64,000 nucleotides of DNA from Pseudogemmobacter humi (GTDB taxonomy: Bacteria; Pseudomonadota; Alphaproteobacteria; Rhodobacterales; Rhodobacteraceae): contig NZ_UXAW01000056.1 of assembly GCF_900609055.1 (NCBI RefSeq), positions 1-64,000 of the forward strand, in the 5' to 3' direction. Under the pieces are notes generated by a model. It had not been told where the DNA came from and made no database searches. It saw nothing but the letters and a program-made list of their open reading frames with translations. Position numbers and translations under genes: made by a program. This document shows, in pieces, positions 34,759 to 44,501 of this stretch (its first letter is position 1; every line of letters starts with the position of its first letter).

Positions 34759-35844
34759 GTGAAATCCACGATGCACGCCGTCCTCTTGACCGGCCACGGC
34801 GGTTACGAGGCGCTGGACTACCGCAGCGATGTGCCGGTGCCACGGCCCGGGCCGGGCGAGGTGCTGATCCGCGTCGCGGCCGCCGGGGTCAACAACACCG
34901 ACATCAACACCCGCACCGCCTGGTATTCCCGCGCGGTGACCGAAGGCTCGAACGCCGGGGGCACCGCGGGATTCAAAGGGGCCGATGACGCCGACGCGAG
35001 CTGGGCCGGGGTGCCGCTGTCCTTCCCCCGCATCCAGGGCGCCGATTGCTGCGGCCATGTGGTCGCGGTGGGCGAGGGCGTGGATGCGGCCCGGATCGGC
35101 GAGCGGGTGATCGTGCGCAACCTCTTGCGCAGCTATGTCGGCTGGCGGCCCTGGGAATGCTGGACCTTCGGCTCGGAATGCGACGGGGCTTTCGCGCAAT
35201 ATACCGTCGCCCCCGCGCGCGAGACATTCGCGGTGCGCTGCGACTGGACGGATGCCGAACTCGCCTCGATCCCCTGCGCGTATTCGACCGCCGAGAACAT
35301 GCTGCACCGCGCCGCGGTCGGCGCGGAGACCGTGCTGATCACCGGCGCCTCGGGCGGCGTGGGCTCGGCCGCCGTGCAACTGGCGAAGCTGCGCGGCGCG
35401 AAGGTGATCGCGGTGGCGGGCCGGGCGAAGGCGGCAGAGATCCTGGCGCTTGGCGCCGACCGGGTGATCGACCGGGGCGCCGATCTGGTCGCGGAACTGG
35501 GGCGCGACAGCGTCGATGTGGTGCTGGATCTGGTCGGCGGCCCGGGCTGGCCCGCGCTGCCGGAGGTGCTGAGGCGCGGCGGGCGTTATGCGATTTCCGG
35601 CGCCATCGCCGGGCCGCTGACCGAACTGGACCTGCGCAGGCTCTACCTGAAGGATCTGACGCTTTACGGCTGCACCTTCCAGGAGGATGCGGTGTTTGAA
35701 AACCTGATTTCCTATATCGAGGCCGGTGCGATCCGCCCCCTCGTCGCCCGCACTTACCCGCTGAAAGACATCGTGCAGGCGCAGGAGGATTTCCTCGCCA
35801 AGGCCCATGTCGGCAAGCTGGTCCTGATCCCGCCCGCCGACTGA
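34759..35844 (+). CDS. MDR-superfamily zinc-type alcohol dehydrogenase / quinone reductase-like
   Basis: 361 residues from GTG 34759, with GGGAG 6 bases upstream; ATG 34771 is the alternative. GroES-like domain with [13 protein letters not shown] and [20 protein letters not shown], then the NAD(P) Rossmann part with [20 protein letters not shown] near 195. An insert around residues 60-80 ([19 protein letters not shown]) is characteristic of one bacterial subgroup. Oxidises or reduces an alcohol or enone. Second gene of the TetR operon; substrate unknown. Confidence 0.85.
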   Translation: MKSTMHAVLLTGHGGYEALDYRSDVPVPRPGPGEVLIRVAAAGVNNTDINTRTAWYSRAVTEGSNAGGTAGFKGADDADASWAGVPLSFPRIQGADCCGHVVAVGEGVDAARIGERVIVRNLLRSYVGWRPWECWTFGSECDGAFAQYTVAPARETFAVRCDWTDAELASIPCAYSTAENMLHRAAVGAETVLITGASGGVGSAAVQLAKLRGAKVIAVAGRAKAAEILALGADRVIDRGADLVAELGRDSVDVVLDLVGGPGWPALPEVLRRGGRYAISGAIAGPLTELDLRRLYLKDLTLYGCTFQEDAVFENLISYIEAGAIRPLVARTYPLKDIVQAQEDFLAKAHVGKLVLIPPAD

Positions 35845-35860
35845 CCCCGAGGGAATCCCC

Positions 35861-36964
35861 ATGAAAATCACCGAAATCCATATCTACGCCCATGATCTGC
35901 CGGTGAAGAACGGCCCCTATACGATGGCGAATGCCAAAGTCTGGGCGCTGGACACGACGCTGGTGCAGATCGTCACCGACAAGGGCCTGACCGGCTGGGG
36001 CGAGACCTGTCCGGTCGGGCCGACCTATCAGCCGCATCACGCGCTTGGCGCCCGCGCCGCGCTGGCCGAGATGGCGCCCGGGCTGATCGGCGCCGCGCTG
36101 CATCCGGTCGCGCTGCGGCGCCGGATGGACAGCCTCTTGAACGGCCACCGCTACGCCAAGGCGGCCATCGACATCGCGGCGCATGACCTGATCGGCAAGG
36201 CCTGGGGCGTGCGCGTGGCCGATCTGCTGGGCGGCGCGGTGACGGAGAACGTGCCCTCCTATTATGCGACCGGCGTGGGTGCGCCCGACGAGATCGCCCG
36301 CATCGCCGCCGAGAAACTGGCCGAGGGCTATCCCCGGCTTCAGGTCAAGATCGGCGGCCGCCCGGTCGAAGAGGATATCGCGGTGCTGCGCAAGGTCTGG
36401 GAGGTGATCGGCGGCAAGGGGATGCGGCTCGCCGCCGACGGCAACCGCGGCCTGCCGACGCGCGATGCTTTGCGGCTGTCGCGCGAATGCCCGGATATTC
36501 CCTTCGTCATGGAGCAGCCCTGCAACACGATCGAAGAGATCGCGGCGATCCGCGGCCAGGTCCGTCACGGGATCTATATCGACGAAAGCGGCGAGGACCT
36601 GGCCACCGTGGTGCGCGCGGCGGGGCAGGGGCTCTGCGACGGGTTCGGGATGAAGGTGACGCGGATCGGCGGCCTCCAGCAGATGGCCGCGTTCCGCGAC
36701 ATCTGCGAGGCGCGCACGCTGCCCCATACCTGCGACGACGCCTGGGGCGGCGACATCATCGCCGCCGCCTGCACCCATATCGGCGCCACTGTCGCTCCGC
36801 GGCTGAACGAGGGCGTCTGGCTGGCCGCCCCCTATATCGAGGGGAATTACGACAGGACCGGGGTGAACATCCGCGGCGGCCATATCCGGCTGCCCGAGGG
36901 GCCGGGCCTTGGCGTGGTGCCCGAGGACGGCATCTTCGGCGCGCCGGTCGCGTCTTTCGGCTGA
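35861..36964 (+). CDS. hpbD: hydroxyproline-betaine / proline-betaine 2-epimerase (enolase superfamily)
   Basis: 367 residues. The sequence follows Pelagibaca HpbD, the 4R-hydroxyproline betaine 2-epimerase, closely through its length: [74 protein letters not shown]. The two acid/base lysines are K163 (LQVKIGG) and K265 (GMKVTRIGG), and metal ligands are D193, E218 and D241. In the family it inverts C2 of trans-4-hydroxyproline betaine or proline betaine to allow N-demethylation by a Rieske enzyme. Both a Rieske pair upstream and a betaine importer downstream support that role. The precise betaine is not determined by sequence alone. Confidence 0.85.
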   Translation: MKITEIHIYAHDLPVKNGPYTMANAKVWALDTTLVQIVTDKGLTGWGETCPVGPTYQPHHALGARAALAEMAPGLIGAALHPVALRRRMDSLLNGHRYAKAAIDIAAHDLIGKAWGVRVADLLGGAVTENVPSYYATGVGAPDEIARIAAEKLAEGYPRLQVKIGGRPVEEDIAVLRKVWEVIGGKGMRLAADGNRGLPTRDALRLSRECPDIPFVMEQPCNTIEEIAAIRGQVRHGIYIDESGEDLATVVRAAGQGLCDGFGMKVTRIGGLQQMAAFRDICEARTLPHTCDDAWGGDIIAAACTHIGATVAPRLNEGVWLAAPYIEGNYDRTGVNIRGGHIRLPEGPGLGVVPEDGIFGAPVASFG

Positions 36965-36973
36965 GGGGAAGTC

Positions 36974-37705
36974 ATGACGGGTTTCAGGGGGAAATGCGCG
37001 CTGGTCACTGGCGCGGCCGGCGGGATCGGCGCCGAGGTGGTGCGGATGCTGCGGGCCGAAGGCGCGCTTGTCGCGGTGGCCGACCGCGAGGTCGCGGGGC
37101 TTGAGGCCGAGGCGCATCTGCCCGGCGATCTGCGCGACGGATCTTACGCCGATGGCCTGCCGGGGGCGGCGCTCGCGGCTTTGGGTGGCCTCGACATCGT
37201 GGTGAACAACGCGGGCGTGATCACCCGGGGGCGGGTGACCGAGACCACGGACGACGACTGGGCGCTGTCTCTGGGCGTGAATGTCGAGGCCCCGTTCCGG
37301 GTCTCGCGCGCCGCGATCCCGCTGATGGCCGGGGCGGGGGGCGCCATCGTCAATGTCGCGTCCTGCTGGGGGCTGCGGCCCGGTCCGGGCCATGCGGTCT
37401 ATTGCATGACCAAGGCGGCACTCGCCTCGCTGACGCAATGTATGGGGATGGATCACGCGCATCAGGGCATCCGCATCAACGCGGTCTGCCCGAACGAGGT
37501 GAACACGCCGATGCTGCGCACCGGATTCGCAAGGCGCGGGTTCGATCCCGACACGGCGGTGCTGGAACTCGGCAAGACCGTGCCTCTGGGCCGGATCGCC
37601 GAGCCCGGGGATATCGCCGATGTGATCCTGTTCCTCGCCTCGGACGCCGCGCGCTACATGTGCGGTGCGCTGGTCGAGGTGAACGGCGGAAAGGCGGTGG
37701 GCTGA
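36974..37705 (+). CDS. short-chain dehydrogenase/reductase
   Basis: 243 residues, classical [14 protein letters not shown] (cofactor loop, about 14-24), NNAGV near 83, Ser in NVASCWG near 132 and the YxxxK pair in [10 protein letters not shown] near 146. A Cys follows the catalytic Tyr. It overlaps the next SDR gene by one base and follows hpbD by 9 bases, so it acts in the same operon. Possibly oxidises a hydroxyl of the betaine-derived substrate; not resolved. Confidence 0.9.
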   Translation: MTGFRGKCALVTGAAGGIGAEVVRMLRAEGALVAVADREVAGLEAEAHLPGDLRDGSYADGLPGAALAALGGLDIVVNNAGVITRGRVTETTDDDWALSLGVNVEAPFRVSRAAIPLMAGAGGAIVNVASCWGLRPGPGHAVYCMTKAALASLTQCMGMDHAHQGIRINAVCPNEVNTPMLRTGFARRGFDPDTAVLELGKTVPLGRIAEPGDIADVILFLASDAARYMCGALVEVNGGKAVG

Positions 37706-38433
37706 TGCGGTTCGGGGGCAAGGTGGCGCTGGTCACCGGCGGGCGCAGCGGCATCGGCCGGGCCATAGCGCGGCGTCTGCGCGACGAGGGCGCGCGGGTG
37801 TTCACCGCGCAGCGCGGGGAAGACGCGGAATCCGAGGCCATAGCCGCCGATCTGACCGACCCGGAAAGCCCGGCCCGCGCGGTGGCAGAGGTGGTCGCCC
37901 GCGCCGGGCGGCTCGATGTGCTGGTGAACAATGCCGGCATGATGCAGGAGGCGCTGGTCGAGGACATGACCCTCGCCGACTGGGAGCGGAACCTGCGCGT
38001 CAATCTCACCGCGCCCTTCCTGTTCACCCGGGCCGCGCTGCCGCATCTGCGGGCGGGGAAGGGGGCCATCGTCAACATCGGCTCGATCGAGGGGCTGGGC
38101 TCGAACCCGCGCCACGCGGCCTATTGCGCGTCGAAGGCCGGGTTGCACGGGCTGACCCGGGCGGTGGCGGTCGATCATTCCGCCGAGGTCCGCTGCAACG
38201 CCGTGGCGCCTGGCTGGATCGACACCGATCTGAACGAGGCTTTCGTGGACGCGATGCCCGATCCCCTGGCCTTCCGCCGTGACATCGGCCGCATCCATCC
38301 GGTCGGCCGCACCGGGCGGCCCGAAGAGGTGGCGGCGCTGGTGGCCTGGCTCGCCTCGGACGAGGCGGGGTTCGTGACCGGCCAGGTCTGGACGGTGGAC
38401 GGCGGCCGGATGGCGAAGCTGAGCCTGCCGTAG
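37705..38433 (+). CDS. short-chain dehydrogenase/reductase
   Basis: 242 residues from ATG 37705, within the GCTGATG junction of the preceding stop. [15 protein letters not shown] near 11-25, LVNNAGMM near 78, Ser in NIGSIEG near 127 and YCASKAG (Y and K of the catalytic triad) near 142. Last gene of the TetR operon. Two tandem SDRs of modest similarity suggest successive oxidations or opposite stereochemistry. Substrate unknown. Confidence 0.9.
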   Translation: MRFGGKVALVTGGRSGIGRAIARRLRDEGARVFTAQRGEDAESEAIAADLTDPESPARAVAEVVARAGRLDVLVNNAGMMQEALVEDMTLADWERNLRVNLTAPFLFTRAALPHLRAGKGAIVNIGSIEGLGSNPRHAAYCASKAGLHGLTRAVAVDHSAEVRCNAVAPGWIDTDLNEAFVDAMPDPLAFRRDIGRIHPVGRTGRPEEVAALVAWLASDEAGFVTGQVWTVDGGRMAKLSLP

Positions 38434-38822
38434 GGGATGGGTTCAGGAAGGCGATCCGCCGGGCGTCGCGGAAAGGTCCGGGATGCGGCGCGACAGGCCG
38501 CGCGTTCCCGGGCCTGCGCGACGGGATGCGGTTGAGCCGGCGACAGGGGAAAAGCCAGGGCGGAGGCGGCGGGCCGGCATCCGCGCCCCCCGGTCCCGGC
38601 GGCTGCGGCGCGCCGGAAGCCAGGGAGACCGGGCTTATCGACGAACAGCCCAATAACGCGCAGCAGGCGGTCCTTTCCGACCGGATCCTCCGGGCATTTC
38701 GGGGAAAGGCAGCGGGTGGCCGCAATCAAACCCGCCATTCCCGCCGCCCCGCAGGGCACGGACAGCAACCAGTCGCCGCACAGCCCGGGCGCTTGCCGGA
38801 TGTACTGCTGTACCCGCGCCCC
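38434..38822. other. 389-base convergent gap, no gene seen
   Basis: Lies between the end of the rightward SDR gene and the end of the leftward FAD oxidoreductase gene. GC-rich, Arg/Pro-rich open frames only. No clear T-run terminator was found on either strand. Confidence 0.5.
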
Positions 38823-40163
38823 TTACTCCCGCCCCGCGCGCCATTCCTTCCAGCGCAGCCAGACATTCGCGCCGATGGTCGAGAACGGGCGCGGCGGCAG
38901 GCGCGACGGCTCGGTCCCGGCGCCGAAATGGCGGGTGGCGGCGCTCTCGGTGCCCGAGGCCAGCTCTGCCGCCGCGATGCCGGTCAGCGTGCTGCGCGTG
39001 GTGCCCAGCCCGTTGCAGACACAGGCCGCGAACAGCCCCTGGTCGAGTTGCCGCGCCACCGAGACGCCGTTGCGCGTCAGGCACAGATGCCCGGCCCAGC
39101 TGTGTTCCATCCGCACCCCGGCCAGTTGCGGGAAACGCTCGGCGAATTTCTCGCGATGGATGCGGGCGGTCCGGTGCAGGGCGGCGTCGCTTGCCTCCAT
39201 ATCGGGCCCGAATGTCGCGCAGGTGCGGGTCACGATGCGGTTGCCGCCCTGGCCGGTGTCGATCCGGCGCATGGTGGTGCCCATCGGATCGGAGGGCGTG
39301 ATGCCCCATCGCGGCTGGCCGCCGAGCGCCGCCAGCGCGGCGGGGTCCAGATCGACCGTCATCGAGGCGTAGAGAAAGATGTGCATCAGCCGGCCCGTCG
39401 CGAAGCCGAAGCTCTCCAGATGGCCGTTGTTCGCGAGGATCGCCCGGCCCGCGCTGACCCTGCCCTGCGGCGTGGTCACGGCCCAGGCGTCGCCCTGGCG
39501 TTCGATCTTCAGGACCGGCGTGTTCTCGAACACCCGCACGCCCTCGCGCCGCAGGCCCTGGCCGAGGCCGCGGATATAGCCCGCGGGTTGCAGCATCACC
39601 GTGCCGGGCGTGTAAAGGCCCGAGACATAATGCCGGCTGCCGGTCAGATCGGACATCGCCTGAGCGTCGAGCCGCTCGCAGGGTTCGCCGATCCCGGCCA
39701 GATGCCGGGCATAGCTGAGGTTCAGCCGGTCGGCGGTGTCGCTCGCCGCGCCGTTCACCTTGCCAGCCGGGTCGAAGTAATTCGGGTCGATGGCGTAATC
39801 CGCCACCGCCTCGCGGGCGAAGCCGATGGCGCTGCGGTTCAGCGCGATCACCTCGCGGTCGTCGCCGCCGCCGGAATAGTCGTCGGACTGCAATTCATGC
39901 GGCAGGTCGATCATGAAGCCCGAGTTGCGCCCCGAGGCGCCCTCGGCCAGTCGCCCGGCCTCCAGCACCACGATCCGCGCGGCGGGGTTCAGTTGCCTGA
40001 GCCGCCGCGCCGCCGACAGCCCGGCGAAACCGCCGCCGACCAGCACGAAATCGGCGGTCAGGTCGTCGTCCAGGACTTCCGGGGCGGGCTGCCCCGGAAG
40101 GATCACCGACCAGCCGGCCGGGCCACGATGGACCGGCCTGCGCCGGGCGGCGTATTGGTTCAT
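38823..40163 (-). CDS. FAD-dependent amine/amino acid oxidase (DAO/PuuB family)
   Basis: 446 residues. ADFVLVGGGFAGLSAARRL near 37-55 binds the ADP of FAD, GASGRNSGFMIDLPHEL follows as in gamma-glutamylputrescine oxidase and related DAO-fold enzymes (GASGRNGGF), and VCNGLGTTRSTLTGIAAAEL near the C-terminus is the second FAD contact. These enzymes oxidise secondary or N-methyl amines or D-type imino acids with oxygen. It is the last gene of the leftward GntR operon and overlaps the aldehyde dehydrogenase by ATGA. In the betaine context it may demethylate an N-methylproline or oxidise a D-proline-type product. Confidence 0.85.
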   Translation of the reverse strand: MNQYAARRRPVHRGPAGWSVILPGQPAPEVLDDDLTADFVLVGGGFAGLSAARRLRQLNPAARIVVLEAGRLAEGASGRNSGFMIDLPHELQSDDYSGGGDDREVIALNRSAIGFAREAVADYAIDPNYFDPAGKVNGAASDTADRLNLSYARHLAGIGEPCERLDAQAMSDLTGSRHYVSGLYTPGTVMLQPAGYIRGLGQGLRREGVRVFENTPVLKIERQGDAWAVTTPQGRVSAGRAILANNGHLESFGFATGRLMHIFLYASMTVDLDPAALAALGGQPRWGITPSDPMGTTMRRIDTGQGGNRIVTRTCATFGPDMEASDAALHRTARIHREKFAERFPQLAGVRMEHSWAGHLCLTRNGVSVARQLDQGLFAACVCNGLGTTRSTLTGIAAAELASGTESAATRHFGAGTEPSRLPPRPFSTIGANVWLRWKEWRAGRE

Positions 40164-41656
40164 GCGACGGCCTCGTCGCCGTCGTCGGCCAGATCGACCC
40201 AGATCGTCTTGAGCTGGGTATACTGGTCATGGGCGTGGATGCCGTTGTCGCGCCCGCCGAAGCCGGATTGCCTGAACCCGCCGAAGGGGGTGGAGATATC
40301 GCCCTCGCCGAAGCTGTTCACGGTGACGGTGCCCGCGCGGATCGCCCGCGCGCCACGGAGCGCGCGTTTGACATTGGCGGTGAAGATCGAGGCGGCGAGG
40401 CCGTATTGCGTATCATTCGCAAGCTGGATGGCCTCGTCGAAACCGTCCACCGTCAGCACCGAGAGGATGGGGCCGAAGATCTCTTCGCGCACCTGTTTCG
40501 CCTCGCGGTCGCTTACGTCGAGGATGGTCGGCTCGACGAAACCGTCTTTGGCCCGGCCGCCGAGCAGCACCTTCGGCCCTTTCCCCAGATAGCCCGCCAC
40601 CTTGTCGAAATGCGCTTTCGAGACCAGCGCGCCGACCCGGTTCACCGGATCGAGCGGATCGCCCATCGGCCATTCGCGCGCATGGGCGTAGATGCGCTCC
40701 AGAAGCGCGTCCTTCACGCCCTTCTGCACGATCAGCCGCGACGAGGCCGAGCAGTTCTCGCCCATGTTCCAGAACGCGCCATTGACGATATGCGCCGCCA
40801 CCCGGTCGAGGTTTTCGGCGTCATCCAGCACCACCGCCGGGTTCTTGCCGCCCATCTCCAGCGTCACCTCTTTCAGGTTCGACTCGGCGGCATAGCCGAG
40901 GAAGCGCCGCCCGGTCGCGGTCGAGCCGGTGAAGGACACCGCGTCGATATCCATATGCCGGCCGATGGGTTCGCCCACCTCGGCCCCGCCGCCCGGCAGC
41001 ACGTTGAAGACGCCTGCGGGAACGCCCGCCTCCATGGCGAGTTCCGCCACCCGCAACGCGGTCAGCGAGGTCTCCATCGCCGGTTTCACGATCACCGAAC
41101 AGCCGGCGGCAAGCGCCGGGCCGATCTTCCAGGCCAGCATCAGGAGCGGGAAGTTCCACGGCAGCACGAGGCCGACCACGCCCACCGGCTCGCGCACCAC
41201 CATGGCGATATGGTCGTCCGAGGCGGGGGCGGTCTGGTCGTAGATCTTGTCGATCAGCTCGGCGTGCCAGGTCAGGCAGTGGATGGTCTCGGGGATATCG
41301 ACCGTCTCGCAATCGTAAATGGTCTTGCCGCTGTCGAGCGATTCCATCACCGCCAGTTCGCGGGCGTTGCGCCTGATCAGCTTCGCCAGCCGGATCAGGG
41401 CTTCCTTACGCTCGCGCGGGTGCAGGCGCGACCAGCGCCCGTCCTCGAAAGCGTCGCGCGCCTTTTCGACGGCGAGATCGACATCGGCCGCGCCGCAGGC
41501 GGCGACCTGCGCCAGCACCTGGCCGGTGGCGGGGTTCAGCGTGTCGAAACTCTTGCCCGACAAGGCCGGGCGGAAACTGCCGTCTATGAAGGCCTGGGTC
41601 GGAAAGGACAGCCCGGCGGCGATGGCCTTGTATTCCTCGGTGGTCAGAAGGGTCAT
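40160..41656 (-). CDS. aldehyde dehydrogenase (PuuC-like; candidate semialdehyde dehydrogenase)
   Basis: 498 residues, complete ALDH: N168 (LPWNFP), K191, E267 (TLEMGG) and catalytic C302 (MGENCSASSR). FGEGDISTPFGGFRQSGFGG near the C-terminus is typical of the gamma-glutamyl-gamma-aminobutyraldehyde (PuuC) group. It overlaps the FAD oxidase gene by 4 bases and lies 5 bases after the DapA-family gene. In the hydroxyproline-betaine route a 2-oxoglutarate semialdehyde dehydrogenase is needed at this point; this enzyme is the best candidate in the window, but its closest pattern is PuuC, so another amino aldehyde is possible. Confidence 0.85.
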   Translation of the reverse strand: MTLLTTEEYKAIAAGLSFPTQAFIDGSFRPALSGKSFDTLNPATGQVLAQVAACGAADVDLAVEKARDAFEDGRWSRLHPRERKEALIRLAKLIRRNARELAVMESLDSGKTIYDCETVDIPETIHCLTWHAELIDKIYDQTAPASDDHIAMVVREPVGVVGLVLPWNFPLLMLAWKIGPALAAGCSVIVKPAMETSLTALRVAELAMEAGVPAGVFNVLPGGGAEVGEPIGRHMDIDAVSFTGSTATGRRFLGYAAESNLKEVTLEMGGKNPAVVLDDAENLDRVAAHIVNGAFWNMGENCSASSRLIVQKGVKDALLERIYAHAREWPMGDPLDPVNRVGALVSKAHFDKVAGYLGKGPKVLLGGRAKDGFVEPTILDVSDREAKQVREEIFGPILSVLTVDGFDEAIQLANDTQYGLAASIFTANVKRALRGARAIRAGTVTVNSFGEGDISTPFGGFRQSGFGGRDNGIHAHDQYTQLKTIWVDLADDGDEAVA

Positions 41657-41661
41657 CGCTC

Positions 41662-42564
41662 TTACTCCGCCTCGATCCCGGCCACGGTGCGCCGCAAAAC
41701 GCGCACCACCTGTTCAAGCTGCCGCTTGTCGTCCTTGTTCAGCGCCTTCAGCGGCGGGCGCGGCGGCCCGGCGTGCAGCCCGTTCATCTCGCAGCCGTGC
41801 TTGATGCACTGGATGAACTTGCCGCCCTGTTCCAGCACCCGCATCAGGGGCAGCATCGCCGACATGATCCGGCGGCCCTTGTCGAAATTCCCCTCGACGG
41901 CGCAGGCGCGCCACAAGGCGATATGCTCGGCGGGCAGGAAGTTCGAGCCGCCGCAGACCCAGGAGCGCGCGCCCCAGGCGAAGAATTCCAGCGCCTGGTC
42001 GTCCATGCCGCAGGACATCTGAATATGCGGATAGTCGCGCGCCAGAAGGTGCACCCGGTTGATGTCGCCCGAGCTTTCCTTGATCGCCACGAAATTGCGC
42101 GAGCGGCCCACCCGGTCGAGAAATTCCTCGCCCATGCTGATGCCCATCCGGCCCGGGTAGTTATACAGCATGACGGGCAGGTCGGCGGCGCGGTCGATGG
42201 CCAGTGCGTTCAGCGCGTTCTCGCGCTCGGTCGGCACCGAATAGGGCGGGCTGCCCACGAGGATCGCCGCCGCGCCGATCTTCGCGGCGTGCTCGGCCAT
42301 GACGAGCGAATCCTCCAGCCGGATCGCCACGGTGCCGACGATCAGCGGCACCCGGCCGCCGATCACCTCCTGCGCGAAACTGGCCATCTCCAGCCGCTCT
42401 TCCATCGACTGGGCGTAATATTCCCCGGTCGAGCCGCCGTTGATCAGCCCGTGAACCCCGGCGCCGATCAGATGGTCGATCATCGCCGCGAAAGCCTCGC
42501 GGTCGATCGAGCCGTCCTCGCGGTGGGGCGTGATGACCGGCGTGTAGATGCCCTCGAATTTCAT
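41662..42564 (-). CDS. DapA/DHDPS-family lyase or deaminase
   Basis: 300 residues, standard length for the Schiff-base (beta/alpha)8 family. GGSTGE at 43-48 binds the substrate carboxylate, Y136 (LYNYPGR) and K162 (VAIKESSGD) form the catalytic pair. Members include dihydrodipicolinate synthase, keto-sugar-acid aldolases and the pyrroline-4-hydroxy-2-carboxylate deaminase that yields 2-oxoglutarate semialdehyde from hydroxyproline. Operon with a downstream aldehyde dehydrogenase and FAD oxidase and beside an hpbD-containing locus, so the deaminase role is favoured. It overlaps the GntR gene by 4 bases. Confidence 0.85.
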   Translation of the reverse strand: MKFEGIYTPVITPHREDGSIDREAFAAMIDHLIGAGVHGLINGGSTGEYYAQSMEERLEMASFAQEVIGGRVPLIVGTVAIRLEDSLVMAEHAAKIGAAAILVGSPPYSVPTERENALNALAIDRAADLPVMLYNYPGRMGISMGEEFLDRVGRSRNFVAIKESSGDINRVHLLARDYPHIQMSCGMDDQALEFFAWGARSWVCGGSNFLPAEHIALWRACAVEGNFDKGRRIMSAMLPLMRVLEQGGKFIQCIKHGCEMNGLHAGPPRPPLKALNKDDKRQLEQVVRVLRRTVAGIEAE

Positions 42565-43280
42565 GAGGCTCCTCTTTTCTCGGCGCCGGGCGCGCGGCCC
42601 AGCGGAATCTGCATTGCTTCGGGAGTGACGAAACTTTCGATCTGCGCCCGCGACAGTTCCCAATGCGCCACCGCCAGATCGGCGGCGGCATCGGCGTCGC
42701 CGGCCTCGATCAGTTCGATGAACTGGTCGTGCTGGTCGGCGGCGGTGGCCGAGATACAGGCCATCGCCGCCTTGCGCGGGTTGTAGAAGGTCATGCCGAT
42801 CCGCGTATGGTCGATCAGCAGGCGCCGCAGGCTGGGCATCAGGAATTCGTTGTCCGCCATCTCGCCGATGAGCGAATGGAAGCGTTCGTTCCCCACCGCG
42901 CGCTCGGCCGCGTCGCCGCCGCGAATCGCCTGGCGGAAGCTCCACTGGCATTCCTTCAGCTTCACGATCTGCGCCGGCGTCGCATGTTCGGCCGCCAGCC
43001 GCGTCACCGCCGCATAGATCATCGGCGCGGCGACGAAGAAGTTGCGCAGGGTCTTATGCGTCATCGGCGCCACCTGGGCGCCGCGGTTCTCGTGCAGGAC
43101 CAGATAGCCCTCGCCGGCCAGCTGGCGCAGGATCTCGCGCAGGGGCGGGCGGGAAATGCCATAGGTTTCAGCGACTTCGATTTCGTCGAGATAGCTGCCC
43201 GGTTGCAGTTCCTCGGTCAGGATCTTCCGGCGAAGATCGTCGAAGCAAAGCCATTTCTTGCTTCTGACTTCCGTGTCCAC
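42561..43280 (-). CDS. GntR-family regulator, FadR/FCD subfamily
   Basis: 239 residues from GTG 43280 with GGGAGAA close upstream; an ATG at 43340 would add 20 residues lacking a binding site. Winged helix with FDDLRRKILTEELQPGSYLD and YGISRPPLREILRQLAGEGY near 40-59, then an all-helical FCD effector domain with conserved His residues (HSLIGEMADNEF) that bind metal and an organic acid. It heads the DapA-ALDH-FAD oxidase operon and is divergent from the betaine importer genes. A palindrome at 43360-43371 is a likely operator controlling both. Confidence 0.9.
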   Translation of the reverse strand: MDTEVRSKKWLCFDDLRRKILTEELQPGSYLDEIEVAETYGISRPPLREILRQLAGEGYLVLHENRGAQVAPMTHKTLRNFFVAAPMIYAAVTRLAAEHATPAQIVKLKECQWSFRQAIRGGDAAERAVGNERFHSLIGEMADNEFLMPSLRRLLIDHTRIGMTFYNPRKAAMACISATAADQHDQFIELIEAGDADAAADLAVAHWELSRAQIESFVTPEAMQIPLGRAPGAEKRGAS

Positions 43281-43359
43281 GGGTGTTCTCCCTGTCTGAT
43301 TCCAGCCCCTCGGGGCGGAACCACCTATCCGCTTTTCCATGTAGGCCAGGAAAAGACAT

Positions 43360-43371
43360 ATTGTCTACAAT
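43360..43371. promoter_or_regulatory. candidate GntR operator in the divergent promoter region
   Basis: ATTGTCTACAAT is a perfect inverted repeat (ATTGT-CT-ACAAT) of the kind bound by FadR/FCD-type GntR proteins. It lies in the only AT-rich stretch between gntR (start 43280) and the importer ATPase gene (start 43413), so it could control both directions. Confidence 0.6.
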
Positions 43372-43412
43372 AAAAAGATGTGCTCTTTTCGCTTCAAACA
43401 GGGGGATTCCGA

Positions 43413-44501
43413 ATGACCAAGAGCCCGCGAGAGGACGTCATTCGCTGCGAGGGGATCTGGAAGATCTTCGGCGACAAATCGCGCCAGGCGATGGATGCCG
43501 TCCGCAGCGAAGGCCTGTCGAAAAAGGAAATCCGCGACCGCTTCGATTGCGTGGTCGGCGTGCAGGACGCGACGTTCAGCGTCGGCCGCGGCGAGATCTT
43601 CTGCATCATGGGCCTGTCGGGCTCGGGCAAGTCGACGCTGATCCGCCATATCAACCGGCTGATCGAGCCGACGGCGGGCTCGGTGATCATCGAGGGGCAG
43701 AACGTCAATGCGATGAACGCCCGCGACCTGCGCGCGATGCGGGCGGAACGGATCGGCATGGTGTTCCAGTCGATGGCGCTGATGCCGCACCGCACCGTGC
43801 GCGAGAACGTGGCCTTCTCGCTGGAGGTGCGCGGCGTGCCCGAGGAAAAGCGCCGGCGGGTCGCGGACCAGGCCATCGAGGCGGTGGATCTGACCGGCTG
43901 GGAAAAGAGATATCCCGACGAATTGTCGGGGGGCATGCAGCAGCGCGTGGGCCTTGCCCGCGCCATCGCCGCCGATCCGACCATCCTTCTGATGGACGAG
44001 CCGTTCTCGGCGCTGGATCCGCTGATCCGCAAGCAGTTGCAGACCACGTTCATGAAACTCTCGGCGGAACTGCACAAGACCACGATCTTCATTACCCACG
44101 ACCTCGACGAGGCGATCCGCATCGGCGACCGCATCGCCATCATGAAGGACGGGGTGCTGGTGCAGATCGGCACGCCCGAGCAGATCGTGACCGAACCCGC
44201 CGACGATTACGTCGCCGAGTTCGTCGCCGGGATCTCGAAGCTGGATCTGGTGACGGCGGGGCGGATCATGCAGCCCCTGGCGCAGTATGCCCAGGCGAAG
44301 GGGCCGCAGGACACCGCCGCCTGGCCGGTCGCGGCACCGGGCGACAAGCTGGATACGCTGGTCGATCTGGCGGTGGGCACCGACCATCCGATCCTGATCG
44401 CCGAGGCCGGCGTGCCGCTCGGCGTGGTGACGAAACGCGCGCTTCTGCGCGGCATCCAGGGCCGCGAGGATTCCAATCAACCGCAAGCGGAGGCCGTCTG
44501 A
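43413..44501 (+). CDS. betaine/proline ABC importer ATP-binding protein (ProV type)
   Basis: 362 residues from ATG 43413; in-frame codons upstream fall in the operator region. Walker A GLSGSGKST near 70, Q-loop VFQSMALMPHRTVRENVAFS typical of the OpuA/ProV group, signature LSGGMQQRVGLARAIA and Walker B ILLMDEPFSALDP. The N-terminal SKKEIRDRFDCVVGVQDATF is also typical of ProV-type ATPases. The C-terminal regulatory part is short and lacks clear CBS repeats. First gene of a three-gene importer; it overlaps the permease start (TGATG). Energises uptake of a quaternary amine. Confidence 0.88.
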   Translation: MTKSPREDVIRCEGIWKIFGDKSRQAMDAVRSEGLSKKEIRDRFDCVVGVQDATFSVGRGEIFCIMGLSGSGKSTLIRHINRLIEPTAGSVIIEGQNVNAMNARDLRAMRAERIGMVFQSMALMPHRTVRENVAFSLEVRGVPEEKRRRVADQAIEAVDLTGWEKRYPDELSGGMQQRVGLARAIAADPTILLMDEPFSALDPLIRKQLQTTFMKLSAELHKTTIFITHDLDEAIRIGDRIAIMKDGVLVQIGTPEQIVTEPADDYVAEFVAGISKLDLVTAGRIMQPLAQYAQAKGPQDTAAWPVAAPGDKLDTLVDLAVGTDHPILIAEAGVPLGVVTKRALLRGIQGREDSNQPQAEAV

